Made by a program: the position numbers and the translations under genes. From Alistipes sp. (GTDB lineage: Bacteria; Bacteroidota; Bacteroidia; Bacteroidales; Rikenellaceae), in NCBI GenBank assembly GCA_019422485.1, contig JAHZDG010000016.1:1-44621 (forward strand): 44,621 nucleotides of DNA. Direction: 5' to 3'. How positions within the stretch are numbered: position 1 is the first letter of the stretch; every line of letters begins with the position of its first letter. Under the pieces are notes generated by a model. It worked only from the letters and a program-made list of their open reading frames with translations, made no database searches and was not told the DNA's origin. Of the stretch, positions 7,003-15,469 are shown one piece after another.

Positions 7003-8052
7003 TTAATGCGCCACGATCAGCCACAGATTGTAGACGACGATGGTTCCCAGCAGGACGAGGTAGGCCAGGTTTCCGATCCAACCTCCGAATCGGGTAAAGA
7101 AGTTGGGGATGATGATGGCCAGCGGAGCTGCCAGTAGCGGGAGGTCGGTCATGGAGCCGCCGGGGGTAAGCAGCAGGATCAGGGAGAAGAACAGAATCCA
7201 GAGGAAGTAGAGATAGGTCTTATAGGGTCTGGTCCGCATACTTCTTCCCCGGCTGATGACTACGATCAGGGCGGCGAGGGATACGATCAGCAGGGGTGCC
7301 CAGGTCGTGATCATCAGGATGAGGGGTGTCTGGGAGTCTTGGAGCGGGGAGGCTGAAGATAAGAGTTCGGCGCTTTGTTGCCAGTAGAACGGACCGGAGA
7401 GCCGTTCCTGTACTTCCTGCAGCCAGAGTTCGGCCAAATAGGGGAAGGGTTCCCCCACACCCCAATAGATATAGGAGGCGATCAGGAAGGGAAGTACCAG
7501 ACCTGTCAGGCAGGAGAGCCATTCTCTCCAGTCTTTTCGGAAAAGGATGAGCGAGAAGGGGAGCAGAAGGGCGTAGATGGACGCGGGACCATACACCAGG
7601 ATGCTCAGTCCGGTAAGCAGGGCGGCATCGAAGCTTTTGGCGTAGACTACCACGCGACGGAACGAGCCGATCATCAGATCGAAAGCCGAGACCAACAATC
7701 CGGCGGCGACATAAGGGGCCAGCGGGGCCCGGCCGAATGACAGACCGCAGGCGACCAACAGATAGAGGACAAAGGGCAGATAGGTCCGTTCGAGCACCAG
7801 CATGTTGCGGCTCATCAGGCGAGTCAGCAGCAGGCTGTTCCAGAAGACGATCAGTACGATGCAGAGATTCTTACCCCACAGCGGGAGGGAGTGCCCCAGC
7901 CGGTCGATCCAGACCCCCAGCGGCATTTGAGTCGATAGGGCGTCTATTTCGGGCAGCGGAGCCGCCACGCTGCGTAACCAGAACAGCGCGGTCAGACCGG
8001 TGAACATCAGCAGTGTCCATCCCAGGCTATGTCGTGTCAAATCGACGGGCAT
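7003..8052 (-). CDS. Polytopic membrane protein, DUF6427-like
   Basis: 349 residues with about ten hydrophobic helices across the whole length (for example LGWTLLMFTGLTALFWL near the start, FVLYLLVACGLSF around 95, ASIYALLLPFSLILFRKDWREWL around 160, and YLYFLWILFFSLILLLTP). The FRKDWREWL segment and overall plan resemble the Bacteroidetes DUF6427 membrane family; I assign this from memory and cannot verify it. No transporter or enzyme motif is visible. It precedes the DUF3108 gene on the same strand, 387 nt away. Start ATG 8052 is the only sensible one. Confidence 0.7.
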   Translation of the reverse strand: MPVDLTRHSLGWTLLMFTGLTALFWLRSVAAPLPEIDALSTQMPLGVWIDRLGHSLPLWGKNLCIVLIVFWNSLLLTRLMSRNMLVLERTYLPFVLYLLVACGLSFGRAPLAPYVAAGLLVSAFDLMIGSFRRVVVYAKSFDAALLTGLSILVYGPASIYALLLPFSLILFRKDWREWLSCLTGLVLPFLIASYIYWGVGEPFPYLAELWLQEVQERLSGPFYWQQSAELLSSASPLQDSQTPLILMITTWAPLLIVSLAALIVVISRGRSMRTRPYKTYLYFLWILFFSLILLLTPGGSMTDLPLLAAPLAIIIPNFFTRFGGWIGNLAYLVLLGTIVVYNLWLIVAH

Positions 8053-8303
8053 CTTTTTGTGTCTTGTTTTGTGTGTGGTTTCGGAGCCGTTCGGGCACGT
8101 ATGGAGTGCCTTCCCGTTCTCAGTGGGGTAGGGTGATCGTCAAACCACCTTTTTCGGAGGGGGCATTACCAATATCCCGTGTCGAGCATGCTGCATCCCC
8201 CGCCTTGAACGATCAGTCGTACCCTGAAGCAGAGAGTGTGACAGTGTTTTATGCGGTCTTCCCCTATGATTGGGTCACGGGGGCTTGACCGATGGGAGCG
8301 GGG

Positions 8304-8615
8304 TTATGCCTCTTCGTCTTCAGCCGGAACGGGAGCGGTGGAATCCGCTTCTTTCCAGCGTTTCAGATGAGGAAAAACCTGTCGCATTTGTTCGATGGCC
8401 TCTTCCCGGGTGTAGGTATTCCCATTTTCATCCCGGAACGATTCGGCATAACCGACACACTCCTGAATCATCTCCTCCATGGTGATGTCGGCGGTGAAAG
8501 CGCCTTCGTAAAAGCAAAAATGGCAGTAATCGGGGCTCAATGTTCCATCGGCCATCGTTCCGTGATCGGCCGTACCCATGGGCATTCCACAACTTTGGCA
8601 ATAAGTTTTTTCCAT
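8304..8615 (-). CDS. Zinc-ribbon protein with CxxCGMP motif
   Basis: 103 residues starting MEKTYCQSCGMPM. Two Cys pairs, CQSC near residue 6 and CHFC near residue 31, form a probable zinc site like the putative zinc-ribbon family PF12674. The remainder (about 45-85) is helical with AIEQMRQVFPHLKRW, followed by a short acidic tail. Members are widespread small cytoplasmic proteins of unknown role. It stands alone downstream of purD and its terminator, so it is probably transcribed separately. Confidence 0.85.
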   Translation of the reverse strand: MEKTYCQSCGMPMGTADHGTMADGTLSPDYCHFCFYEGAFTADITMEEMIQECVGYAESFRDENGNTYTREEAIEQMRQVFPHLKRWKEADSTAPVPAEDEEA

Positions 8616-8680
8616 CGTACTTTGTTTTTACGTATTGATCTGTGGGGTGTCGGTTTGGGAAACTTCCCGGGTAAATGGGT

Positions 8681-8725
8681 AAAAGAGAGTGTAAAGCCGC
8701 TTCCTTTTCCACAGGAAGCGGCTTT
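8681..8725 (-). terminator. Terminator downstream of purD
   Basis: AAAGCCGCTTCCT (8693-8705) pairs perfectly with AGGAAGCGGCTTT (8713-8725), a 13-bp stem just after the leftward purD stop. Leftward, a modest pyrimidine-rich tail (ACACTCTCTTTT) follows. Confidence 0.75.
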
Positions 8726-8729
8726 AGAT

Positions 8730-10031
8730 CTATTTTTTCCAGTGCATGAGGTCCTGACCGATGTCGCTGCGGAAATATTTCCCGGCATAATCGATTTCCC
8801 GGATGGTTTCCAGCGAGGTTCCTACGGCTTGGGAGATGCTTTCGCCCAGCGAGGTCACGGCCAATACCCGGCCTCCGGAAGTGACGGTTTGTTTGCCCTG
8901 GAAGGCGGTTCCGGCGTGGAAGATCAGGCTGTCGTTCGAGGGTTCGAGCCCTGTGATCGGCATGCCTTTTTCGTAGGAACCGGGATACCCTTCCGACACG
9001 CACACGACCGTAGCCGCCGTCATCGGAGAGACGGTCAGTTCATATTTGTCCAGTTCGCCGTAAGCGATTCCTTCGAACATTTCGATCAGGTCCGAGGTAA
9101 TACGCGGCATCACGGCTTCGGTTTCGGGGTCGCCCATGCGGACGTTGTATTCGATGACGTAGGGTTTGCCCTGAACGTTCATCAGGCCGATAAAGATAAA
9201 GCCTTTGTAGTCGATCTTGTCGGCTTTCAGGCCTTCGATGGTCGGCCGGACGATGGTGTCGACCACTTGGGTCATGAAGGCCTCGTCGGCGAACGGTACG
9301 GGTGAGATGGCTCCCATGCCTCCGGTATTGGGACCGGTATCGCCTTCTCCGATTCGTTTGTAGTCTTTGGCTTCGGGCAGGATTTTGAACGAGCGTCCGT
9401 CGGTAGCGACAAACACCGAGCATTCGATCCCCGAGAGAAACTCTTCGATCACGACGGTATTGCCGGCAGTCCCGAATTTCCCTTCCATCATCGATTTCAG
9501 CTGGGCTTTGGCTTCGTCCAGCGAGTCGATGATCAGCACGCCTTTGCCGGCTGCCAGACCGTCGGCTTTGAGGACATAGGGCGCTTTGAGGGTTTCCAGA
9601 AAGGCGTACCCTTCTTCAAGGGTATTTTTCGTGAAGCTGCGGTAAGCGGCCGTAGGAATGCCGTGACGACTCATGAAGGCTTTGGCAAAGTCCTTGCTGC
9701 CTTCCAGACGGGCTCCGGCAGCCGAGGGACCGATCACCGGGATGTTGCGGATGGCGTCATCTTCCCGGAAGAAGTCGACGATCCCTTTGACCAGCGGTTC
9801 TTCGGGACCCACCACCACCAGGTTGATGTGGTTGGTCAGCACGAATTGCTTGACGGCAGCAAAGTTGCTGAGGTTAATATCCACGTTGGTGCCGCACTGG
9901 GCCGTACCGGCGTTTCCGGGAGCGATAAAGAGTTTGGCGACGGCTTTGCTTTGAGCGATTTTCCAAGCAAAGGCGTGTTCGCGACCGCCCGATCCCAATA
10001 GCAGCACATTTAAGGAAGAGGAAAATTTCAT
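8730..10031 (-). CDS. purD: Phosphoribosylamine-glycine ligase (GAR synthetase)
   Basis: Catalyses ATP-dependent ligation of glycine to 5-phosphoribosylamine, step two of purine synthesis. At 433 residues it has normal length. The N-terminal domain has VLLLGSGGREHAFAWKI. The ATP-grasp region has GPSAAGARLEGSKDFAKAFM, APYVLKADGLAAGKGVLI and GPNTGGMGAISP. EYNVRMGDPETEAVMPRI supplies the metal-binding residues, and a C-terminal domain follows. Start ATG 10031 places the nucleotide-binding loop at the usual distance. It lies 53 nt after metX on the same strand, so the two may be co-transcribed despite different pathways. Confidence 0.97.
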   Translation of the reverse strand: MKFSSSLNVLLLGSGGREHAFAWKIAQSKAVAKLFIAPGNAGTAQCGTNVDINLSNFAAVKQFVLTNHINLVVVGPEEPLVKGIVDFFREDDAIRNIPVIGPSAAGARLEGSKDFAKAFMSRHGIPTAAYRSFTKNTLEEGYAFLETLKAPYVLKADGLAAGKGVLIIDSLDEAKAQLKSMMEGKFGTAGNTVVIEEFLSGIECSVFVATDGRSFKILPEAKDYKRIGEGDTGPNTGGMGAISPVPFADEAFMTQVVDTIVRPTIEGLKADKIDYKGFIFIGLMNVQGKPYVIEYNVRMGDPETEAVMPRITSDLIEMFEGIAYGELDKYELTVSPMTAATVVCVSEGYPGSYEKGMPITGLEPSNDSLIFHAGTAFQGKQTVTSGGRVLAVTSLGESISQAVGTSLETIREIDYAGKYFRSDIGQDLMHWKK

Positions 10032-10084
10032 AGCGCTATATAAAGTCTATTATTATTTAATTTGAACTATTCTCGAAGAGGAGT

Positions 10085-11107
10085 TTAGACGCTCTGGATA
10101 AACGGGCCCAATAGGGCGTCCAACTGTTGGTGTTCGACCAGAAAGCCGTCGTGGCCGAACGAGGAGTCTATCACTTCGAACCGGCTGTTGGGCAGGTGTT
10201 CGTGGAGGTAACGTTGTTCTTCGACCGGGAAGATCAGGTCGGAGGAGATACCGATCACCAGCGCGGGTTGAGTGAGGCTGGCCAACGCTTTTTCCACGCC
10301 GCCCCGACCTCGTCCGACGTTGTGGGAGTCGAAGGCCTGGGAGATGCGGTAGTAGGAATAGGCGTTGAATCGCCGGCAGAGTTTTTCTCCCTGATAGCGT
10401 TGATAGGAGCAGGCACGGAATCCTTCGGTTTTGTCCGGATCGTCGAACTCCTGTTGGGTGGCGTTGTAGGCGGCACAGCCGCGGTAGCTGAGCAGGCCCA
10501 TCGACCGGGCGACCCCCATGCCGCGGATTCCGGCTTCGGGGGAAGGTTCACCCCAGGAGGCATCGGCTTCGATGGCCATTCGCTGGGATTCGTTCCAGGC
10601 GATGGTCCAGGGGGTGTTACGGGCAGCCGTAGCGATCAGGATCAGGCTTTGGGCGAATCCGGGGCGCAACAGGGCCATTTCCTGGGCCTGATACCCGCCG
10701 ATGGAGCTACCCATCAAGGCCCGCACCTGCCGGATGCCTAGATGATCGGCCAGCAGCAGGTGTACCCGTGCGATATCCCGCAGTGTAAACACCGGGAAGG
10801 TGCCGTAATAAGGTTTTCCGGTCGTCGGATCGAGGCTTAGCGGGCCGGTGGTTCCGTAATGCGAACCGAGGATGTTGGCGCACACGGTAAAATAGCGGTC
10901 CGGATCGAGGAATTTGCCGGGTTCGACGGTATGGGGCCACCAGTCGGCCACGTCCGAGTTGGCCGTCAGGGCATGGCATACCCACAGCACATTGTCCTCC
11001 CGTCGCGTCCCGAAGGTGTGGTAGGCGATGGTCAGTTCGGACAATGTGGCTCCGTTTTCCAGCGTAAAGGGTTTATCGTATCGGTAATATTGTACCGGCA
11101 TAATCAT
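10085..11107 (-). CDS. metX: Homoserine O-acetyltransferase (MetX family)
   Basis: An alpha/beta-hydrolase-fold acyltransferase that activates homoserine for methionine synthesis. 340 residues. The nucleophile elbow GSSIGG puts Ser135 in the G-x-S-x-G position; the triad is completed by Asp290 (SSDLIFP) and His319 (FGHDGFL). LWVCHALTANSDVADWW and FTVCANILGSHYGTTGP are hallmark MetX segments. MetX enzymes may use acetyl-CoA or succinyl-CoA, which I cannot tell from sequence. No metY or other methionine gene is adjacent. ATG 11107 and ATG 11101 are both possible starts. Confidence 0.93.
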   Translation of the reverse strand: MIMPVQYYRYDKPFTLENGATLSELTIAYHTFGTRREDNVLWVCHALTANSDVADWWPHTVEPGKFLDPDRYFTVCANILGSHYGTTGPLSLDPTTGKPYYGTFPVFTLRDIARVHLLLADHLGIRQVRALMGSSIGGYQAQEMALLRPGFAQSLILIATAARNTPWTIAWNESQRMAIEADASWGEPSPEAGIRGMGVARSMGLLSYRGCAAYNATQQEFDDPDKTEGFRACSYQRYQGEKLCRRFNAYSYYRISQAFDSHNVGRGRGGVEKALASLTQPALVIGISSDLIFPVEEQRYLHEHLPNSRFEVIDSSFGHDGFLVEHQQLDALLGPFIQSV

Positions 11108-11361
11108 TTCAAATATCTGTCGGGATGTTGTGATGGATTCAGGCTTGACCTTTAACTCGGTGTCTCCTTCATCTCATCATTCCCTTGCGTTTAGCCTGGC
11201 TGTCTGACGCAGCCTCTTCTATTGTTGAGCTTCTGTCGATATCGGGGCTCCTCCGTCGAGCGGTTTTCGACCCCTTCAACGTTTCCGGTCAGGGCTGACT
11301 CCCCTTAGAAAGCGGATGTCGGTTGCCGGGCTGGAAACAACGGGAGGCTTCGGGCCGGGAC

Positions 11362-13392
11362 CTATTTGATCCCGTGTTTGAGGCGGTCGTAAGCGACTTC
11401 GATTTCGGCGTAATCGATGGCCGATTCGCTGCGGGCTTCCAGGCTGTTCATCCCATCGACCAGTTCCACGCCTTCCCAGGTGAAGGTGCCGTTGATGGGC
11501 ACTTTGGTGCCTTGCGAGACTCCGTTGACGAACAGTTCGACCTGCGTTGCGTTGGAGAAGACCGTGATGGTCTGGGTGCGGGTGACGCGTCGATCCCAAC
11601 GTTTTTCGGCGATGTAGACGAACGGATCCGTTTGGTTCCAGTTGGCTTTATAGAAGTAGAAGGCGTCTTTGCGATATTTCCGGTCGAAGGTAACCAGTCC
11701 CAGGTCGTTGACCCCCCGACCTTCGCCGGAGGTGTTGCCGGCCGAACCGAAGTCGAACATGTTGGCGACGAAAAGACCCCACAGGAAGGAGGCGTCTTTG
11801 ACGTTGGCATAATATTCTTCATGCAGATAGGTCTGCCAACGTTCGGGGTGCCAGTTTCCGTTGTAGTCAGGGCGGTACAGCGAGTCATCCTGATGATAGA
11901 TCGAGGCTCCGGCCCCATAGCTCAATCCCGAGCAGAGGCTGCTCCAGTTGGATTTCAGTTGGTCGAGCCAGATTTTGACGTCCGAGGGTTGTCCCTCTTT
12001 CCATCCGAAGATCTGATCCCAGACGATCAGGTCGGTGATGAAGTTGATGTTGCCGTCCTGGTTGCTGGTGGCTACGGTCAGCCGGGAGTCATCCTGTTCC
12101 ATGGCCAGCGAGTTCAACTCCTGAACATAGGCCGTCGGGTCGTCTCCGCGCGCATTGAGCTTCGAGAAGATCCCCCACATCAGTACCGAGGGGTTGTTGT
12201 AGCGTTGGGCGATCATTTCCCGCAACTGTTGGCGTCCGTTTTCCTGGAAACTCGGGGTGTTGATGTACCCGCGGTCGGTCAGGTAGGCCGGACCCACAAA
12301 CGGAAGGTCAGTCCATACGATCAGTCCTCGACGGTCACAGTCGGTATAGAAGTCGGGACTGTGCGGATAGTCGGCAGCCCGTACGGCATTGACCCCCATT
12401 TCGGTCATCAGGTCCACGTCTTCCTGCACCTGGTAGGAGGTCAGGGCGGGGCCTACCGTTGCCCGGTCTTCATAATAGACGGCGCCGTGCAGCGGATAGG
12501 GCTGTCCGTTGAGCGAAAAGCCGGAGATCGGGTCAACGCTGAAGTAGCGCAATCCGAGCGGTACGGCCAGCGAGTCGAGGGTAATGGTATCTTCGGAGAG
12601 TTTGACCTGTACGTTATACATATAGGGGTTTTCCGTTCCGTTCCATAGGGTGGGGCGTTCCATGACGATCGGAATGGTCAGGGCGCCTTTGCCTTGGGCC
12701 GGGACACGGAATCTCGATGCCTGATAAACGACAGTGTCTTTCCGCGGAGTGGTAACGGCCAGGGAGACGATCAGGTTTTGGTCGTGGCGGCCGTCGATAT
12801 GGATCATGGCGTCGACTTCCGCCCGTTCGGGAGACACGCGGCGTTGCGCCAGATAGATGCCGTCCGAGGAGTAGTCGGTTACGGAAACGAGGGTCGGTTC
12901 CGTAACGATCAGTTCCACATCGCGATACAGTCCGCCGTAGATGTTGATGTCGCCGGCCGTGGGCATGACGTCCATCAGGGGGGCGTTATTGACGATCACC
13001 CACAGGGAGTTGCTCTGTCCGTATTTCAGGAAACGGGTCAGTTCGAACGTAAAGGCGGTATACCCCCCCCGGTGTTCGCCCACATGATAGCCGTTCACCA
13101 TCAGGGTGGCTACGCTGGCGGCGCCGTAGAACCGGATAAAAACTCGTTTCCCTTCCCATTGGGCGGGGATATTGATGTCTTTCATATAGTTGCCCACTCC
13201 GCGGAAATAGTCTTTCTTTCCGCTGAGGGCATCGGTATTCCAGCTGTGGGGCAGGTTGACCACGGCGGCGTGATCGCTGCTGCCTTCGCTGTCGCTGAAG
13301 AATCGCCAGTTTCGGTTGATATTCACCACTTCCCGGGCCGACAGTTGCCCCCAGGCAAGCAGGACCGTCAGGATTAAAATAAAAGTTCTCAT
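11362..13392 (-). CDS. Exported GH2-family protein, probably catalytically inactive
   Basis: 676 residues from ATG 13392 with a signal peptide (MRTFILILTVLLAWGQLSA). GH2 layout: sugar-binding jelly roll (about 25-185, FRGVGNYMKDINIP, MVNGYHVGEHRGGYTAF, GGLYRDVELI), Ig-like domain (about 190-305), TIM barrel (about 310-600, LNGQPYPLHGAVYYEDR, GVNAVRAADYPHS), and a C-terminal Ig-like domain with ATQVELFVNGVSQGT. In active relatives the acid/base Glu follows MWGxxx and the nucleophile sits in SEYGAG. Here the first reads MWGIFSKL (Lys411) and the second LSYGAG with no Glu between Ser491 and Tyr492. Both catalytic carboxylates are apparently gone while the fold looks intact. It may be a carbohydrate-binding pseudoenzyme. 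Confidence 0.85.
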   Translation of the reverse strand: MRTFILILTVLLAWGQLSAREVVNINRNWRFFSDSEGSSDHAAVVNLPHSWNTDALSGKKDYFRGVGNYMKDINIPAQWEGKRVFIRFYGAASVATLMVNGYHVGEHRGGYTAFTFELTRFLKYGQSNSLWVIVNNAPLMDVMPTAGDINIYGGLYRDVELIVTEPTLVSVTDYSSDGIYLAQRRVSPERAEVDAMIHIDGRHDQNLIVSLAVTTPRKDTVVYQASRFRVPAQGKGALTIPIVMERPTLWNGTENPYMYNVQVKLSEDTITLDSLAVPLGLRYFSVDPISGFSLNGQPYPLHGAVYYEDRATVGPALTSYQVQEDVDLMTEMGVNAVRAADYPHSPDFYTDCDRRGLIVWTDLPFVGPAYLTDRGYINTPSFQENGRQQLREMIAQRYNNPSVLMWGIFSKLNARGDDPTAYVQELNSLAMEQDDSRLTVATSNQDGNINFITDLIVWDQIFGWKEGQPSDVKIWLDQLKSNWSSLCSGLSYGAGASIYHQDDSLYRPDYNGNWHPERWQTYLHEEYYANVKDASFLWGLFVANMFDFGSAGNTSGEGRGVNDLGLVTFDRKYRKDAFYFYKANWNQTDPFVYIAEKRWDRRVTRTQTITVFSNATQVELFVNGVSQGTKVPINGTFTWEGVELVDGMNSLEARSESAIDYAEIEVAYDRLKHGIK

Positions 13393-13410
13393 GGCTCCGA
13401 ATATTTCAGG

Positions 13411-13418
13411 CAAAAATA
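13411..13418 (-). promoter_or_regulatory. -7 element for the GH2 gene
   Basis: Read leftward, TATTTTTG matches TAnnTTTG and would place transcription start about 12 nt upstream of ATG 13392. No clear -33 element. Confidence 0.35.
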
Positions 13419-13640
13419 AGGAAAAAACGGCGTAAAACACAGCGTCTCCCGATGAACTTTGCATAATTTTGCCTTTGTCGGCGGGAGGCCCCCGGAGCCG
13501 TTGGAGGCGGAAACCAGAAAGGTCGAAACGGTCGGGAGAGAAGCTGCACAATTTCAGCCGAATGACGATGGAGCCGCCAGAAAGCGGCCGTTAGTTTGTT
13601 TCTTGGGTAGGTTTCGTTCAGAAAGGTTGATAAATTTGTG

Positions 13641-13648
13641 TACTTTTG
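13641..13648 (+). promoter_or_regulatory. Candidate -7 element for ispG
   Basis: TACTTTTG fits TAnnTTTG, with an overlapping upstream alternative TAAATTTG at 13631-13638. Either gives a leader of roughly 110-125 nt. The -33 partner is not convincing. Confidence 0.3.
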
Positions 13649-13767
13649 TTGGAGGAGCCTCGGGCGTTTGTTGCGGAAAGTCGCTTGTCCGAGGTGCCGG
13701 GAAAGTGGCAGGGGTGTGCGAACCGATTCACTTGCCCTGAAAATCTGTGGAAATAAAGTAAGAAAGA

Positions 13768-15384
13768 ATGAAGAAATATTGTGATTCACTGACTGTTTAT
13801 CATCGTCGTCCGACCCATGCTGTTTATGCCGGGTCGTTGGGAATCGGGGGAGAGAATCCTGTTCGCCTGCAATCGATGACCAATACCGATACGAACGATA
13901 CGGAGGCCAGTACGGAACAGATTCTGCGCATTGCGGAGGCGGGCGGGGAACTGGTTCGCCTGACCGCTCAGGGACGGCGCGAGGCTGCCAACCTGGCTGA
14001 AATACGTCGCTGCCTGGATGAACGGGGCTGTCGGGTTCCGTTGGCGGCTGACATTCATTTTCAGCCGGCCGCCGCGCTGGAAGCCGCGCTGCATGTGGAA
14101 AAGGTGCGGATCAATCCCGGGAACTTCAATGATCGCGGCGGACAGTTCGATGAATTGATCGCTCGTTGCCGTCGTCGGAAGGTGGCTCTGCGTATTGGGG
14201 TGAATCACGGTTCGTTGGCCCCGGCCGTCATGGAACGCTACGGCGATACCCCCGAGGGAATGGTCGCTTCGGCGCTCGAATACCTGGATATGTGTCGGGA
14301 GCGCGATTTCGATCAGGTGGTCGTTTCGCTCAAGTCGAGCAATGTGCGGGTGATGGTGCATGCCTATCGTCTGCTGGCGGCGGCCTTGCGGGAACGGGGC
14401 ATGAGCTATCCGTTGCATCTGGGGGTTACCGAGGCGGGAGACGATATGGAAGGCCGGGTCAAATCGGCGGTCGGTATCGGGGCCTTGCTGGCCGATGGTC
14501 TGGGCGATACGATCCGGGTGTCGCTGACAGAGGCGCCCGAACGGGAGATCCCGGTGGCCCGTATATTGGCCGACTATCTGGCGGACCGGGCCGGTCATCC
14601 GGCGATTCCGGCCGTTGATGAGACCTTATATCATCCCTATGAATATCAGCCTCGACGCTCGCGGGCGATCGGGCCCGTCGGAGGAGGACAGACTCCCTGT
14701 CTGTGGAGTGAATTGCCGGAAGAGGTACGTTCGTCGGTGTATGTCACTGATTTGGCGGGGGTGGATCGCATTCCGGAAGATCGGATCGTGGTCTTGACGA
14801 CGGATCATCCGCACGGTATTGCCGAGCAGCGGGCTTTTTTCCTGCGCATGGAGGCGTTGGGGAAAGACAATCCGGTCATCATCAAACGCACCTATCGGGA
14901 ACAGTCGCTGGAAACGTTGCAGGTGAAGGCGGCGGCCGATCTGGGAATGCTCTTCCTGGATGGCTATGGCGATGGGTTGTGGATCGAAAACGAGACGCCG
15001 AGCGACGAGATTACGCCGGAAAAGATAGATGCCTTGGGCCTTTGTATTTTGCAGGCGGCACGGGTACGCATTTCTCGGGCCGAGTACATTGCCTGTCCGG
15101 GTTGCGGGCGCACGCTGTACGATTTGCAGCGCACGTTGGCACGCATCAAGGCGCGCACGTCGCACCTGACCGGCATTAAGCTCGGGGTGATGGGGTGCAT
15201 TGTCAACGGTCCCGGTGAGATGGCCGATGCTGACTATGGATATGTCGGAGCGGGGCCGGGCCGCATTACGCTCTACCGGGGTCGCGAGGTGGTACGGCGC
15301 AACATTCCGCAGGAAGAGGCCTTGGATGAACTGATCGAACTGTTGCGGGAAGACGGAGTCTGGCAAGATCCTCCTTTGTCTTAA
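13768..15384 (+). CDS. ispG: 4-hydroxy-3-methylbut-2-enyl diphosphate synthase (IspG/GcpE)
   Basis: A [4Fe-4S] enzyme converting MEcPP to HMBPP in the MEP isoprenoid pathway. 538 residues, longer than the roughly 370 of E. coli, consistent with the three-domain form having an extra domain between the TIM barrel and the iron-sulfur domain. The N-terminal barrel shows RLQSMTNTDTNDTEASTEQI, PLAADIHFQ and VRINPGN. The C-terminal domain has cluster ligands Cys443 and Cys446 (CPGCGRTLYDLQ) and Cys477 (GVMGCIVNGPGEMADADYG). Start ATG 13768 follows AGTAAGAAAGA. It stands alone between divergent GH2 and convergent GH3 genes. Confidence 0.97.
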   Translation: MKKYCDSLTVYHRRPTHAVYAGSLGIGGENPVRLQSMTNTDTNDTEASTEQILRIAEAGGELVRLTAQGRREAANLAEIRRCLDERGCRVPLAADIHFQPAAALEAALHVEKVRINPGNFNDRGGQFDELIARCRRRKVALRIGVNHGSLAPAVMERYGDTPEGMVASALEYLDMCRERDFDQVVVSLKSSNVRVMVHAYRLLAAALRERGMSYPLHLGVTEAGDDMEGRVKSAVGIGALLADGLGDTIRVSLTEAPEREIPVARILADYLADRAGHPAIPAVDETLYHPYEYQPRRSRAIGPVGGGQTPCLWSELPEEVRSSVYVTDLAGVDRIPEDRIVVLTTDHPHGIAEQRAFFLRMEALGKDNPVIIKRTYREQSLETLQVKAAADLGMLFLDGYGDGLWIENETPSDEITPEKIDALGLCILQAARVRISRAEYIACPGCGRTLYDLQRTLARIKARTSHLTGIKLGVMGCIVNGPGEMADADYGYVGAGPGRITLYRGREVVRRNIPQEEALDELIELLREDGVWQDPPLS

Positions 15385-15411
15385 AGTTTTTCAAACCGCA
15401 GATTCAAATAG

Positions 15412-15448
15412 AAGAGCCCCGGATTAGAAAACCCGGGGCTCTTGGTGT
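15412..15448. terminator. Terminator between converging ispG and the GH3 gene
   Basis: AAGAGCCCCGG (15412-15422) pairs with CCGGGGCTCTT (15433-15443), an 11-bp stem and 10-nt loop, 28 nt after the ispG stop and 26 nt beyond the GH3 stop. Flanking T/A runs are short. Confidence 0.75.
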
Positions 15449-15469
15449 TTGGTGCTCCGCCGAAAGGAC

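Larger units (their letters stand above)
13393..13767. other. 375-nt divergent intergenic region between the GH2 gene and ispG
   Basis: No gene here. It holds the leftward GH2 -7 element and several rightward TAnnTTTG matches: 13464-13471 (TAATTTTG), 13631-13638 (TAAATTTG) and 13641-13648 (TACTTTTG). None has a perfect -33 partner, so which one serves ispG is uncertain. Confidence 0.5.

Noticed and set aside
11108..11361. Possible SAM or SAH riboswitch upstream of metX
   Set aside because: I read the leader in the metX direction. It has a GGCTG/CAGCC hairpin (11203-11219) and a GCCAGGCT string, but the rest does not match the SAM-I, SAM-II or SAH core I know. No terminator or anti-terminator pair was found.
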